NCBI RefSeq assembly: GCF_009909205.1
Contig: NZ_JAAAPN010000004.1
Coordinates: forward strand, 186,001-250,000
Direction: 5' to 3'
DNA from: Aquabacterium fontiphilum
Lineage (GTDB): Bacteria; Pseudomonadota; Gammaproteobacteria; Burkholderiales; Burkholderiaceae_C
Length of the DNA: 64,000 nucleotides
Shown here: piece by piece, positions 1 through 7,860 of the stretch
How positions within the stretch are numbered: the first letter of the stretch is position 1
How the letters are laid out: the number at the start of each line of letters is the position of its first letter
Program-made: the position numbers and the translations under genes
Notes under the pieces: model-generated
What the model was told of the DNA's origin: nothing
The model's input: only the letters and a program-made list of their open reading frames with translations
Database searches by the model: none

Positions 1-1
1 G

Positions 2-808
2 GGCGGGGTGTTGCCTGTGCCCGCCCTCAGCGACCGCGTGATCGACCAGACCCAGACGCTGGACGCCGCGCAGCGTCAGGCGCTGGTGGCCCAACTCGCC
101 GCCATAGAGCAGCAGCATGGGTCTCAGGTGGTGGTCTTGCTCGTGCCCACCACCCAGCCAGAAGACATCGCCGCCTACGCCTGGCGCGTCGCGGACGCCT
201 GGAAGATCGGCCGCAAGACCGTGGGGGATGGTGTGCTGCTGATCGTGGCCAAGAACGACCGCACCGTCCGCATCGAAGTGGCCAGGACGCTCGAAGGCGC
301 CATTCCCGATCTGGCCGCCAGCCGCATCATCGAAGGCGCAATCACCCCGCGGTTTCGCGAAGGGGATTTCGCAGGCGGCCTGCAGGCTGGCGTCGAACAG
401 ATCGGCAAACTGATCGCTGGTGAGGCGCTGCCGCCGCCCACGGCTTCTGACCGGCCAGCTGGCGACATCGACCTCAACCAGTTGCTCGTTTTCGGGTTGT
501 TCGGCGTGCCCATCGTGTCGGGCGTGCTGGGCGCCATGCTGGGCCGCAAGCTGGGCGCCGCGGCCACGGGCGCACTCGGCGGCGGCCTCGTGTGGGTGGT
601 CACCACGAGCCTGTTGATGGGCGCAGTGGGCGCAGCGCTGGCCTTCGTGCTGGCGTTGGCCATGGGGCACAGTGGCGGTCGACATGGCGGCTGGGGCGGG
701 CCGCCGCGCGGAGGCGGCTGGGGCGGCGGCGGCTTCGGCGGGGGTGGCGGCTTCTCATCGGGCGGCGGTGGCTCGTTCGGCGGCGGCGGCGCGTCAGGCC
801 GCTGGTGA
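2..808 (+). CDS. TPM-domain (YgcG-like) membrane protein, 5' end outside window
   Basis: Probable envelope protein of the TPM (TLP18.3/Psb32/MOLO-1) family. The reading frame is open from the window edge; a GTG lies at position 8, but the first residues already belong to the mature TPM domain (VIDQTQTLDAAQRQAL), so the signal peptide and true start lie upstream. The TPM domain covers about the first 135 residues and includes the conserved DGVLLIVAKNDRTVRIEV core. A hydrophobic stretch follows at residues 155-225, then a Gly-rich C-terminal tail with many GGG(F/S)GGGG units ending in GRW, typical of YgcG-like proteins. A second TPM protein follows 50 bases downstream, the usual pairing, often behind lemA. 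Biochemical role unknown. Confidence 0.85.
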   Translation, partial: GGVLPVPALSDRVIDQTQTLDAAQRQALVAQLAAIEQQHGSQVVVLLVPTTQPEDIAAYAWRVADAWKIGRKTVGDGVLLIVAKNDRTVRIEVARTLEGAIPDLAASRIIEGAITPRFREGDFAGGLQAGVEQIGKLIAGEALPPPTASDRPAGDIDLNQLLVFGLFGVPIVSGVLGAMLGRKLGAAATGALGGGLVWVVTTSLLMGAVGAALAFVLALAMGHSGGRHGGWGGPPRGGGWGGGGFGGGGGFSSGGGGSFGGGGASGRW

Positions 809-858
809 CCTGATTGACCGTACGCCACGCGCGCCCCCTTGCACAACACACAAGCACC

Positions 859-1362
859 ATGTCCCTGACTCGCTGGATCCGACACCTCTGGCTGGACGCA
901 GCCGACACGCGCCGTCAGCTCACCGACGACGGTCTGAGCCGACTGGAGCAAGCCGTGCGCAACAGCGAAGCACGCCATCTGGGAGAGCTGCGCGTGTGCA
1001 TCGAGGCGGGGCTGGATGCGGCAGACCTCTGGCGCGGCGTGGACGCCCGTCAGCGCGCCCTGACCCTCTTCAGCCAACTGGGCGTGTGGGACACCGAGCA
1101 CAACAACGGCGTGCTGATCTACCTGCTGCTGGCAGACCGACGCATCGAAGTGCTGGCAGACCGGGGGCTGTCACGGCAGGTGCCCGAGGCACAGTGGCGG
1201 GCACTGGTCGACGAACTCAGCACATCGATCCGGCATGACAGCATCGAGGCCGGCCTGCAAAAGGCGATTGCGCGGGTGTGTGAACTGCTGCGGCAGCACC
1301 ATCCGGCGATGGCGCACAATCGGCGTCCGAATGAACTGCCCGACAGCGTCGTGCTGCTATGA
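859..1362 (+). CDS. TPM-domain protein, second copy
   Basis: A 167-residue TPM-family protein. The start is taken at ATG 859 (MSLTRWIRHLW); an upstream in-frame start at 814 would add residues without homology. The domain shows the family core NGVLIYLLLADRRIEVLADRGL near residues 78-100. Unlike the preceding gene it has no signal peptide and no Gly-rich tail, so it is probably cytoplasmic or peripheral. Its stop overlaps the start of nth as ATGA, so the two are translationally coupled. It forms a tandem pair with the TPM gene ahead of it. Function not established. Confidence 0.85.
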   Translation: MSLTRWIRHLWLDAADTRRQLTDDGLSRLEQAVRNSEARHLGELRVCIEAGLDAADLWRGVDARQRALTLFSQLGVWDTEHNNGVLIYLLLADRRIEVLADRGLSRQVPEAQWRALVDELSTSIRHDSIEAGLQKAIARVCELLRQHHPAMAHNRRPNELPDSVVLL

Positions 1363-2012
1363 CCCGACCGATGACCCGCGCGAACATCGAACAGATGTTC
1401 GCCACGTTCCAGGCCGCCAACCCCCACCCTGAAACCGAACTCGAATACACGACGCCGTTCGAGTTGCTGACGGCTGTGCTGCTGTCGGCCCAGGCGACCG
1501 ATGTGGGCGTGAACAAGGCGACCCGCAAGCTGTTCCCGGTGGCCAACACGCCGCAGGCCATTCTGGCGCTGGGCATGGACGGCCTATGCGACTACATCAA
1601 GACGATCGGGCTGTACAAAAGCAAGGCCAAACACCTGCTGGAAACCTGCCGCATCCTGATCGAGCAGCATGGCGGCGAGGTGCCGCGTTCACGCGAGGCG
1701 CTGGAGGCCCTGCCCGGCGTGGGCCGCAAGACGGCCAATGTGGTGCTCAACGTCGCTTTTGGCGAGCCCACCATGGCGGTGGACACGCACATCTTTCGCG
1801 TAGGCAACCGCACGGGGCTGGCGCCAGGCAAGACGCCGCTGGCGGTCGAGCTTCAGTTGCTCAAGCGCGTGCCGCCGCCGTATCTGGTGCACGCGCACCA
1901 CTGGCTGATCCTGCACGGGCGCTATGTGTGCCAGGCGCGCAAGCCGCGCTGCTGGGAATGTGCGGTGCGTGAGCAGTGCCGGTTCAGCCCCAAGACGGCC
2001 GCACCGGCTTGA
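1359..2012 (+). CDS. nth: Endonuclease III (DNA glycosylase / AP lyase)
   Basis: Base-excision repair enzyme that removes oxidised pyrimidines and cleaves the AP site. The 217 residues match the usual length. The helix-hairpin-helix LPGVGRKTANVV carries the catalytic lysine K124, and D142 lies in the following AVDTH motif. The C-terminal iron-sulfur loop is complete: C191-X6-C198-X2-C201-X5-C207. The start ATG overlaps the stop of the preceding TPM gene by four bases. The gene runs tail to tail into the GDSL hydrolase gene. Confidence 0.97.
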   Translation: MTRPMTRANIEQMFATFQAANPHPETELEYTTPFELLTAVLLSAQATDVGVNKATRKLFPVANTPQAILALGMDGLCDYIKTIGLYKSKAKHLLETCRILIEQHGGEVPRSREALEALPGVGRKTANVVLNVAFGEPTMAVDTHIFRVGNRTGLAPGKTPLAVELQLLKRVPPPYLVHAHHWLILHGRYVCQARKPRCWECAVREQCRFSPKTAAPA

Positions 2013-2020
2013 CACGCTGG

Positions 2021-2057
2021 CCTGACGCGCCAGTCGGGCGCGCCCAGCGCGATCAGG
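2021..2057. terminator. Possible bidirectional stem-loop between nth and the GDSL hydrolase
   Basis: An imperfect inverted repeat (CCTGACGCG ... CGCGATCAGG, with a one-base bulge) lies between two convergent genes and overlaps the 3' end of the hydrolase. It has no T-tract, so terminator function rests on position and pairing only. Confidence 0.3.
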
Positions 2058-3045
2058 CGTGCGGCTGACGGCGCCAGATGACCAGACCGACGCACACCAG
2101 GCCAACGACCAGCATCAGCCAGGTCGACGGTTCGGGCACCGCAGCGGCCATGGCCGTGCCGACGGCCGCATGCACGCGGGCGGTGGGGTGCACGCTGTCG
2201 AACAGGAAGTACTGATCCGGGTTGGCGCACACCGAAGCGCCCTGGCCCAGGTAGTTGCCGGCCCAGCAGCGGGCGACCACGTTGCCACCCTCGGCCACGA
2301 TCTCGCCGCGCACGGCAGCCAGCACGGAAGGCGTGTCGAAGACGATGATGTCAGCGCCCGCAAGCTGGCCCTGCAGGCCCTGCATCACACCGGACAGCGC
2401 CTGGTTGAACGACAGCGTCAGCTGGCTGAGCGCCGGTGCCAACGCGGGATTGCTGGTTCCAAAGTAGCTGGTCGCGAAATCGGGCATCAAGGGCACGAGG
2501 AAGCTGCGGGCGCCCGCGCCATACAAAGACTGAACGTGGCTCGCCAGGTTGCCCACCGCTGTGGCGGCGGCCTGCGGCAACGCGGCCAGGTCGTCCGCGC
2601 TCAGCGCGGCCAGGAAATCGTTGCCGCCACCCCAGACGACGTGCAGGGCCTGGGCGTCAGCCTGCTGCCCTTGCAAGGCCAGCAGCCCTGTGTAGGTGGC
2701 CACCTGATCGGCCATGCCGGTGCCAGCCATGGCCGCAGCGACCTGCGGCACGGGGAAGGCCTGAAACTGGTTGAAGTTGCCGGTCTGGGCGCCACCGAAA
2801 GCGTAGCTCACCAGCGGCAGGCCCAGCTGCTGGGCCATCACCTCGACGGCCACCGGGCCATTGGAGAAGCGGCCATCGACATACGGCGAGGCAGGGGCCA
2901 GGCCACCCAGGCGCGCAGAGGCGTTGCCAGTGTCGGACAGGCTGTCACCGAAAACGATGATCTGGCTGTAGGCCTGGGCGGACGTCGCGGACAAGCTGGC
3001 AAAACCAGCGACCAGCGCGGCGGCAAGGGCGTGGCGAATGGCCAT
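2053..3045 (-). CDS. Secreted SGNH/GDSL hydrolase with PEP-CTERM sorting signal
   Basis: Probable secreted esterase or lipase of the SGNH family, 330 residues. The start ATG at 3045 (MAIRHALAAALVAG) has an AGGAG box seven bases upstream, and residues 1-25 form a signal peptide ending SAQA. GDSLSDTG at residues 33-40 holds the nucleophile S35. A block-III GGNDF and a C-terminal FDSVHPTARVH (Asp/His of the triad) are present. The last ~30 residues are a PEP-CTERM signal: VPEPSTW, a hydrophobic helix, then WRRQ. This implies processing by an exosortase, which is not encoded here. The substrate is unknown. Confidence 0.93.
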   Translation of the reverse strand: MAIRHALAAALVAGFASLSATSAQAYSQIIVFGDSLSDTGNASARLGGLAPASPYVDGRFSNGPVAVEVMAQQLGLPLVSYAFGGAQTGNFNQFQAFPVPQVAAAMAGTGMADQVATYTGLLALQGQQADAQALHVVWGGGNDFLAALSADDLAALPQAAATAVGNLASHVQSLYGAGARSFLVPLMPDFATSYFGTSNPALAPALSQLTLSFNQALSGVMQGLQGQLAGADIIVFDTPSVLAAVRGEIVAEGGNVVARCWAGNYLGQGASVCANPDQYFLFDSVHPTARVHAAVGTAMAAAVPEPSTWLMLVVGLVCVGLVIWRRQPHA

Positions 3046-3129
3046 GGGGTGCTCCTGAATGATGAAATTCGGCCGACACCATACCACCGGCACCACCGTG
3101 CCTGAACCCTCCCCCTCTTCGGGGGGGCG

Positions 3130-4053
3130 TCACACCGCCCGCGACGCCAGGCCCAGCCCTTGCTCGATGGTGGGATGGCGCAACACCAGGCGCAGCTCGT
3201 GCTTCATGCGGGCATTGACCAGCCGGCGCGACTCGCTCATGAAAGACCACTGCATCGGGCTGACAGCTGCCTGAACCGCCTCGCGCGGCAGCCGCGGCAG
3301 CCGCGCCAGACCAAAGCCATCTGCCACAAGGTCGAAGTAGTCACCCATGGCCAGATGGGTGTCATCACACACGTGCAGCACCCGGCCCGGCCGCGCGCGC
3401 CACAGCGCTGCCACGCAGGCCCGCGCCAGGTCGTCGGCATGAATGTGGTTGGTGTAGACGTCGTCCGGCGCCGCCAGCAACGGCGCGCCGCGGCGGATGC
3501 GATCACGCGGGTCACCGCCCTCCCTATCAAGCGCATAGATGCCAGGAATGCGCAGCGTGCAGGCGCGCGTGCCCGCCAGCAGCGCCATGCGCCGCCCCCA
3601 CCAGCGCACGCGGGCCTCGGCGTCGACGCGTCGATGCGCGCGGTCGGTGGTGGGGTTCACCGCGCGGGTCTCGTCAAACAGCGCCCCCCCCGCATCGCCA
3701 TACACCCCGCTGGTGCTGCCATAGACCAGCGTGTCCACCGCACCGCGCCGCGCCAGGGCGGCCAGCAGTCGCGCCGTACGCGGGTCGGTGCGCCCTTGCC
3801 CAGGCGGCGGCGCGAGATGCAGCACACGCGTGGCCAGCCCGGCCAGCCGGCCCAGCGAGGCGGCGTCGTCGAGGTTGCCGACCAACGGGGTCACCCCGCG
3901 GGCGCGCAGCGCCGGCGCGCGCTCGGGCGACGAGGTGAGCGCCCGCACCACCGTGTGGCGCAGCCCAGGCAGCGCGCGCAGCCCCACATCGCCGCAGCCC
4001 ACGATCAGCACACGGGTGCGGCGAAAACGGGCGGGACGGCTGATGGGGATCAT
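3130..4053 (-). CDS. NAD(P)-dependent epimerase/dehydratase-like atypical SDR
   Basis: Rossmann-fold protein of the extended SDR group (YeeZ-like), 307 residues. The nucleotide-binding loop VLIVGCGDVGLRAL lies at residues 14-27 (GxGxxG-type), and YGSTSGVYGD, typical of sugar-nucleotide epimerase relatives, falls mid-protein. The usual catalytic YxxxK is not evident (AHRRVDAEARV is there instead), so the enzyme may be non-catalytic or use another mechanism. It is divergent from the flavoreductase gene across an 85-base region with a long inverted repeat. Substrate unknown. Confidence 0.85.
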   Translation of the reverse strand: MIPISRPARFRRTRVLIVGCGDVGLRALPGLRHTVVRALTSSPERAPALRARGVTPLVGNLDDAASLGRLAGLATRVLHLAPPPGQGRTDPRTARLLAALARRGAVDTLVYGSTSGVYGDAGGALFDETRAVNPTTDRAHRRVDAEARVRWWGRRMALLAGTRACTLRIPGIYALDREGGDPRDRIRRGAPLLAAPDDVYTNHIHADDLARACVAALWRARPGRVLHVCDDTHLAMGDYFDLVADGFGLARLPRLPREAVQAAVSPMQWSFMSESRRLVNARMKHELRLVLRHPTIEQGLGLASRAV

Positions 4054-4077
4054 GGCAACACGGGAGTGGGTCTGAGC

Positions 4078-4121
4078 GAAAATCGCAGGTTCGGATCACG
4101 GCGGGGCCGAACCCCGATTTT
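4078..4121. promoter_or_regulatory. Inverted repeat in a divergent promoter region
   Basis: Left arm GAAAATCGCAGGTTCGG (4078-4094) and right arm CCGAACCCCGATTTT (4107-4121) are near-perfect inverted copies separated by 12 bases. They lie between the SDR (left) and the flavoreductase (right). A shared operator or an RNA hairpin in the flavoreductase leader are both possible. Confidence 0.45.
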
Positions 4122-4138
4122 GCACAGAGGTTGTCACC

Positions 4139-5179
4139 ATGAGTTTCGAAGTCCGGATCGAGCCCAGCGGCCGCGCATTCAGCATGCAGCGGGATGAGAC
4201 GGTGCTCAGCGCTGCGCTGTACGCTGGCGTGGGCCTGCCCTACGGCTGTAAGGACGGGGCCTGCGGTTCGTGCAAGTGCAAGCTGGTCGAGGGCCGTGTC
4301 ATCCATGGCGCCCACCAGACCAAGGCGCTGAGCGACGCCGAGGAGGCCGCGGGCTACATGCTCAGTTGCTGCGCCACGCCGCAGACCGACCTGGTCATCG
4401 AGTGCCGGCAGGTGGTGGGGCTGGACGACTTCCCCGTGGTGAAGCTGCCCACGCGGGTCACCAGCCTGGAGCGCGCGGCCGACGACGTGATGATCGTGCG
4501 ACTGCAGCTGCCGGCCACCCACAACTTCGGCTGGCGCGCCGGCCAGTACATCGAGTTCATCCTCAAGGACGGCTACCGCCGAAGCTACTCGATGGCCAAC
4601 GCGCCGCACACCGTCAAGGATCCGGCCGTCAACGGCATCGAGCTGCACATCCGCCACATGCCCGGCGGCCTGTTCACCGACCACGTGTTCAGCGAGATGA
4701 AGGTCAAGGACATCCTGCGCGTCGAGGGCCCCCAGGGCACCTTCTTCCTGCGCGAGGATTCCGAACGCCCCATTGTGCTGCTGGCCTCGGGCACGGGCTT
4801 CGCGCCCATCAAGGCCATCATCGAACACATGCGCCACAAGGGCATCACGCGGCCTACCACGCTGTACTGGGGCTGTCGCGCCAAGGCCGATCTGTACCTG
4901 CACGCCTGGGCCGAAGAGCAGGCGGCCGAGCTGCCCTGGCTGACGTACGTGCCCGTGTTGTCAGAAGCCCGCGTGGGCGACGCCTGGACGGGCCGCACCG
5001 GCTTCGTGCACCAGGCCGTGCTGGCCGACCTGCCGGATCTGTCGCGGCATGAGGTGTACGCTTGCGGGGCACCGGTGATGGTGTCGTCCGCGCGCAAGGA
5101 TTTTGTTGGGCAGGCCGGTCTGCCCGACGAGTTCTTCTATGCTGATGCCTTCACCAGCGAAGCCGACAAGCACGCTTGA
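4139..5179 (+). CDS. 2Fe-2S ferredoxin / FAD / NAD(P)H oxidoreductase (CDP-6-deoxy-delta-3,4-glucoseen reductase-like)
   Basis: A 346-residue three-domain electron-transfer protein. The N-terminal plant-type ferredoxin domain has Fe-S cysteines C37-X4-C42-X2-C45 and C77. The ferredoxin-reductase FAD domain follows with RSYSMANAP near residue 150, and the NAD(P) domain has LLASGTGFAPIKAI near residue 225. In betaproteobacteria this architecture is usually annotated as AscD/CDP-glucoseen reductase, but the same layout serves ring-hydroxylating oxygenases and generic flavoreductases, and no deoxysugar pathway is visible nearby. The physiological partner is undetermined. Confidence 0.9.
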   Translation: MSFEVRIEPSGRAFSMQRDETVLSAALYAGVGLPYGCKDGACGSCKCKLVEGRVIHGAHQTKALSDAEEAAGYMLSCCATPQTDLVIECRQVVGLDDFPVVKLPTRVTSLERAADDVMIVRLQLPATHNFGWRAGQYIEFILKDGYRRSYSMANAPHTVKDPAVNGIELHIRHMPGGLFTDHVFSEMKVKDILRVEGPQGTFFLREDSERPIVLLASGTGFAPIKAIIEHMRHKGITRPTTLYWGCRAKADLYLHAWAEEQAAELPWLTYVPVLSEARVGDAWTGRTGFVHQAVLADLPDLSRHEVYACGAPVMVSSARKDFVGQAGLPDEFFYADAFTSEADKHA

Positions 5180-5212
5180 TCCTGCCCGTCCCCGTTTGAC
5201 CCGAGGAACACC

Positions 5213-5632
5213 ATGGCCTACGACACGAACAACATCTTCGCGAAGATCCTGCGCGGCGAGATCCCCTGCATCAAGCTGTACGAAGATGCGCACACGCTGG
5301 CCTTCATGGACATCATGCCGCAGGCCGAAGGCCACGCCCTGGTGATCCCGAAAGAGCCGGCCATCACGCTGTTCGAACTCTCGGATGAAGCCGCCGCCGC
5401 CTGCATGGCCACGGTGCGCCGCATCGGGCTCGCGCAGAAGAAAGGCCTGGGCGCTGAAGGCATCGTGCTGATGCAACTCAACGGTGCAGCAGCAGGCCAG
5501 ACCGTGCCGCACTTTCACATCCACAGCATCCCGGGCTCGATCGCCGAGCTGCGCAACCCGCACGCCAGCGTGATGGCCGACATGGCGCACTTGCAGGCGG
5601 TGGCAGAGAAGATCCGGGCGGCGTTGGGTTGA
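5213..5632 (+). CDS. HIT-family nucleotide hydrolase/transferase
   Basis: A 139-residue histidine-triad protein. The signature HFHIH lies at residues 100-104 (H-phi-H-phi-H), and the N-terminal NNIFAKILRGEIPCIKLYED is typical of the HINT/Fhit-like group that hydrolyses nucleoside phosphoramidates or dinucleoside polyphosphates. A GAGGAA ribosome site precedes ATG 5213. It follows the flavoreductase by 33 bases and is probably co-transcribed. The stop is 27 bases from the convergent doc gene. Confidence 0.93.
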   Translation: MAYDTNNIFAKILRGEIPCIKLYEDAHTLAFMDIMPQAEGHALVIPKEPAITLFELSDEAAAACMATVRRIGLAQKKGLGAEGIVLMQLNGAAAGQTVPHFHIHSIPGSIAELRNPHASVMADMAHLQAVAEKIRAALG

Positions 5633-5659
5633 GGCCGGACCAAGGCGATGGCGGCGGGC

Positions 5660-6043
5660 TCAAACCCCATCCGGCACGGCGAAGCCACGCAACCACGGTT
5701 CAAGATGGGCCATGTCGAAGTGGCCCGACTCGAACAGCTGCATCATCTCTGAGTAAATCTGCGCCGGCGCACGCTTCAGGCGCCAACCATTGATGCGAAG
5801 AAAAACGTCGGTCGCTGCGAAGGCGATGCGTTTGTTGCCATCCACGAATGGGTGATTGATGGCCAGGCTTTCCATCAAGGAGGCCGCTTCGGCAACGATG
5901 TCGTCGTAGTAGCCCGTTTGAGGCCGGAACAAGGCTGCCTCCAGGGCCCCGGGGTCACGCAGCCCAGAGGCTCCCCCATACCGCTGCATCAGCACCGCAT
6001 GCATGCCGAGCACGTCGGCCGCAGTGAGGTAGTCGTGCGCCAC
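5660..6043 (-). CDS. doc: Fic/Doc-family toxin (death on curing)
   Basis: Toxin of a type II toxin-antitoxin pair, 127 residues. The Fic/Doc signature HPFVDGNKR lies at residues 64-72, followed by IAFAATDVFLRINGW, as in Doc. P1 Doc kills by phosphorylating EF-Tu; the same activity is inferred here. The Doc motif usually has (A/N)NKR, whereas this one keeps the glycine of AMPylating Fic proteins, so the phosphate chemistry is uncertain. The start lies three bases after the antitoxin stop, a tight two-gene operon. Confidence 0.9.
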   Translation of the reverse strand: MAHDYLTAADVLGMHAVLMQRYGGASGLRDPGALEAALFRPQTGYYDDIVAEAASLMESLAINHPFVDGNKRIAFAATDVFLRINGWRLKRAPAQIYSEMMQLFESGHFDMAHLEPWLRGFAVPDGV

Positions 6044-6046
6044 GAC

Positions 6047-6277
6047 TTACTTGGCCAGTTCGCGGTACAGATGATCAAACTCATCCAGACTGGAGGCGAA
6101 CGAGGCCATCACGTGACGGCGGGGCCGCTCCTTCTGCTGGCGGTCAATGTAATCACGCAGCGCCTCGTCCAGCACAGCCTGGAACTGGCGTCCCTGGCTT
6201 TCAGCAATCTGACGCAAGGCCGCCAGCACCTCGGGCGCGGCCTGAGAAGAGAACTTTTCTCGGACGACGGTACTCAT
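6047..6277 (-). CDS. Antitoxin partner of Doc, ribbon-helix-helix type
   Basis: A 76-residue protein directly upstream of doc. The start is placed at ATG 6277 (MSTVVREKF) because a GGAG box lies seven bases ahead; the earlier ATGs at 6292 and 6289 lie inside that leader. The N-terminal half (REKFSSQAAPEVLAALRQIAESQG and following) resembles a ribbon-helix-helix DNA-binding fold. The C-terminal half is charged and probably wraps the toxin. It is not an obvious Phd sequence, so the pair combines a Doc toxin with a different antitoxin class. Confidence 0.8.
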   Translation of the reverse strand: MSTVVREKFSSQAAPEVLAALRQIAESQGRQFQAVLDEALRDYIDRQQKERPRRHVMASFASSLDEFDHLYRELAK

Positions 6278-6288
6278 GGCCCGCTCCA

Positions 6289-6314
6289 TCATGATTTATC
6301 TTGACGGTTCATGA
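6289..6314. promoter_or_regulatory. Paired TCATGA palindromes overlapping the toxin-antitoxin promoter
   Basis: TCATGA occurs at 6289-6294 and again at 6309-6314, 20 bases apart (two helical turns). On the minus strand a plausible promoter (TTGAAT, 16-base spacer, GATAAA) overlaps both. This layout suits autorepression by the antitoxin. It is inferred from sequence alone. Confidence 0.5.
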
Positions 6315-6343
6315 TAATTCAAGGCCGAGCACGCCGCAAACCC

Positions 6344-7087
6344 TCACACCCCCAGATACGCCGCCTGCACCTGCGGGTTGCCCAGCAGCTCGCTGGCTGG
6401 CCCGGTGAGCACCAGTTCGCCGGATTCGAGCACGTAGCCGCGGTCGGCCATCTCCAGCGCCCGGTGGGCGTTCTGCTCGACCAGCAGCACGGTGACGCCC
6501 TGGCGGGCAATGTCGCGGATGACGTCGAAGATGGCGTCGACCATGATGGGCGACAGGCCCATCGAGGGCTCATCGAGCAACAGCAGTTTGGGACGGGCCA
6601 TCAGCGCGCGGCCCATGGCCAGCATCTGCTGCTCGCCACCCGAGAGCGTGCCGGCCAGTTGCGTCATGCGCTCTTTAAGACGCGGAAAGCGCTGGTACAC
6701 CGCCTCGATGTCGGATTCAACCTCGCGGTCTCGCCGCAGGTAGGCGCCCATGCGCAGGTTCTCGTCGATGGACATGCGCGTGAAGATGCCACGCCCCTCG
6801 GGCACCATGACCAGGCCTTGCTCGGGCAGGCGCCAGGCGCCCTGCCCGACGACGCTGCGTCCCTGGTAGACGATGTCGCCGCTCTGGGGTGCCAGCAGGC
6901 CGCTGATAGCCTTGAGCGTGGTGGTCTTGCCTGCGCCATTGGCGCCGATCAGGCAGACGAGTTCGCCCGCATCCAGATGCAGGGTCAGGCCCTTGACGGC
7001 CTGGATGCCGCCATAGGCCACCCGAAGGTCGCGCACGGCCAGCAGCGGAGAAGTCGAGGTGGAAGCCATGTCGGAGCGAGGGTTCAT
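6344..7087 (-). CDS. livF: Branched-chain amino acid ABC transporter ATPase LivF
   Basis: ATP-binding subunit of a HAAT-type importer, 247 residues. Walker A GANGAGKTT lies at residues 48-56, the ABC signature is LSGGEQQML, and Walker B is LLLLDEPSMGLSP. The end AAYLGV is the usual LivF C-terminus. The start overlaps the livG stop as ATGA. It is the last gene of livHMGF. The substrate may be leucine/isoleucine/valine, but amides, urea and aromatic acids are also imported by this family. Confidence 0.95.
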   Translation of the reverse strand: MNPRSDMASTSTSPLLAVRDLRVAYGGIQAVKGLTLHLDAGELVCLIGANGAGKTTTLKAISGLLAPQSGDIVYQGRSVVGQGAWRLPEQGLVMVPEGRGIFTRMSIDENLRMGAYLRRDREVESDIEAVYQRFPRLKERMTQLAGTLSGGEQQMLAMGRALMARPKLLLLDEPSMGLSPIMVDAIFDVIRDIARQGVTVLLVEQNAHRALEMADRGYVLESGELVLTGPASELLGNPQVQAAYLGV

Positions 7088-7860
7088 GCGACGCCCTGCC
7101 GGGTGCCCAGGTAGGCGGCGATCACCTTGGGATCACGTTGCACCTCGGCTGGCAGGCCGGCGGCGATGCAGCGGCCCTGGTCCAGCACGGTCACCTCGTC
7201 ACACAGGCCCATGACGAGCTTGACGTCGTGCTCGATCAGCAGCACCGCACGCCCCTGGGCGCGGATGCGTTCGATCAGTTCGCGCAACTGGATTTTTTCG
7301 GTGCCGTTCATGCCGGCTGCCGGCTCGTCGAGTGCGAGCAGCTTGGGCTCGGTGGCCAGCGCCCGTGCGATCTCCAACCGCCGCTGGTCGCCATAGCTGA
7401 GGGTGCGGGCGGTCAGGTGGCCACGGCCTGCCAGGCCCACGAAGGCCAGCAGCTCTTCGGCCTTGTTGGTGATCAGCAGCTCTTCGTGCTGAAACGCGCG
7501 GGTGCGGAACACCGCCTGCCACCAGCCCACACGGGTGCGCACATGGCGCCCCACGCGCACGTTGTCAAGCACCGTCATGTCGGGGAACAGGCGGATGTTC
7601 TGGAAGGTGCGCGCGATACCGGCGCGCGCCACCTGATGCACGGCCGTGGGCCGATAGGGCCGGCCATCGAGCACGAAGCGGCCCTCGTCTGACGGCACCA
7701 GCCCCGTGATCATGTTGAAGAACGTGGTCTTGCCCGCGCCATTGGGCCCGATGAGGCCATGGATCTGACCCGGCTGCACGGCGAGCGACACACCTTGCAG
7801 TGCCTGGACGCCCCCGAAGCGCTTGGCCACGCCCGTGACCTGCAACAGCGGCGCGCTCAT
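7084..7860 (-). CDS. livG: Branched-chain amino acid ABC transporter ATPase LivG
   Basis: Second ATPase of the importer, 258 residues. ATG 7860 (MSAPLLQVTGVAKRFGG) is chosen because it overlaps the livM stop as ATGA; a longer frame to 7941 only reads through the livM 3' end. Walker A is GPNGAGKTTFFN, and the LivG-typical ARTFQNIRLFPDMTVLDNV and LALDEPAAGMNGTE follow. The signature sequence is LSYGDQRRLEIARAL. It pairs with LivF to drive LivH/LivM. Confidence 0.95.
   Translation of the reverse strand: MSAPLLQVTGVAKRFGGVQALQGVSLAVQPGQIHGLIGPNGAGKTTFFNMITGLVPSDEGRFVLDGRPYRPTAVHQVARAGIARTFQNIRLFPDMTVLDNVRVGRHVRTRVGWWQAVFRTRAFQHEELLITNKAEELLAFVGLAGRGHLTARTLSYGDQRRLEIARALATEPKLLALDEPAAGMNGTEKIQLRELIERIRAQGRAVLLIEHDVKLVMGLCDEVTVLDQGRCIAAGLPAEVQRDPKVIAAYLGTRQGVA

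Noticed and set aside
700..800. GGC-rich run resembling a DNA repeat
   Set aside because: It encodes the Gly-rich tail of the TPM protein, a family trait, rather than a separate repeat.
3108..3127. C-run/G-run hairpin after the SDR as a terminator
   Set aside because: The stem is short, there is no T-tract in the leftward direction, and the next gene continues on the same strand.
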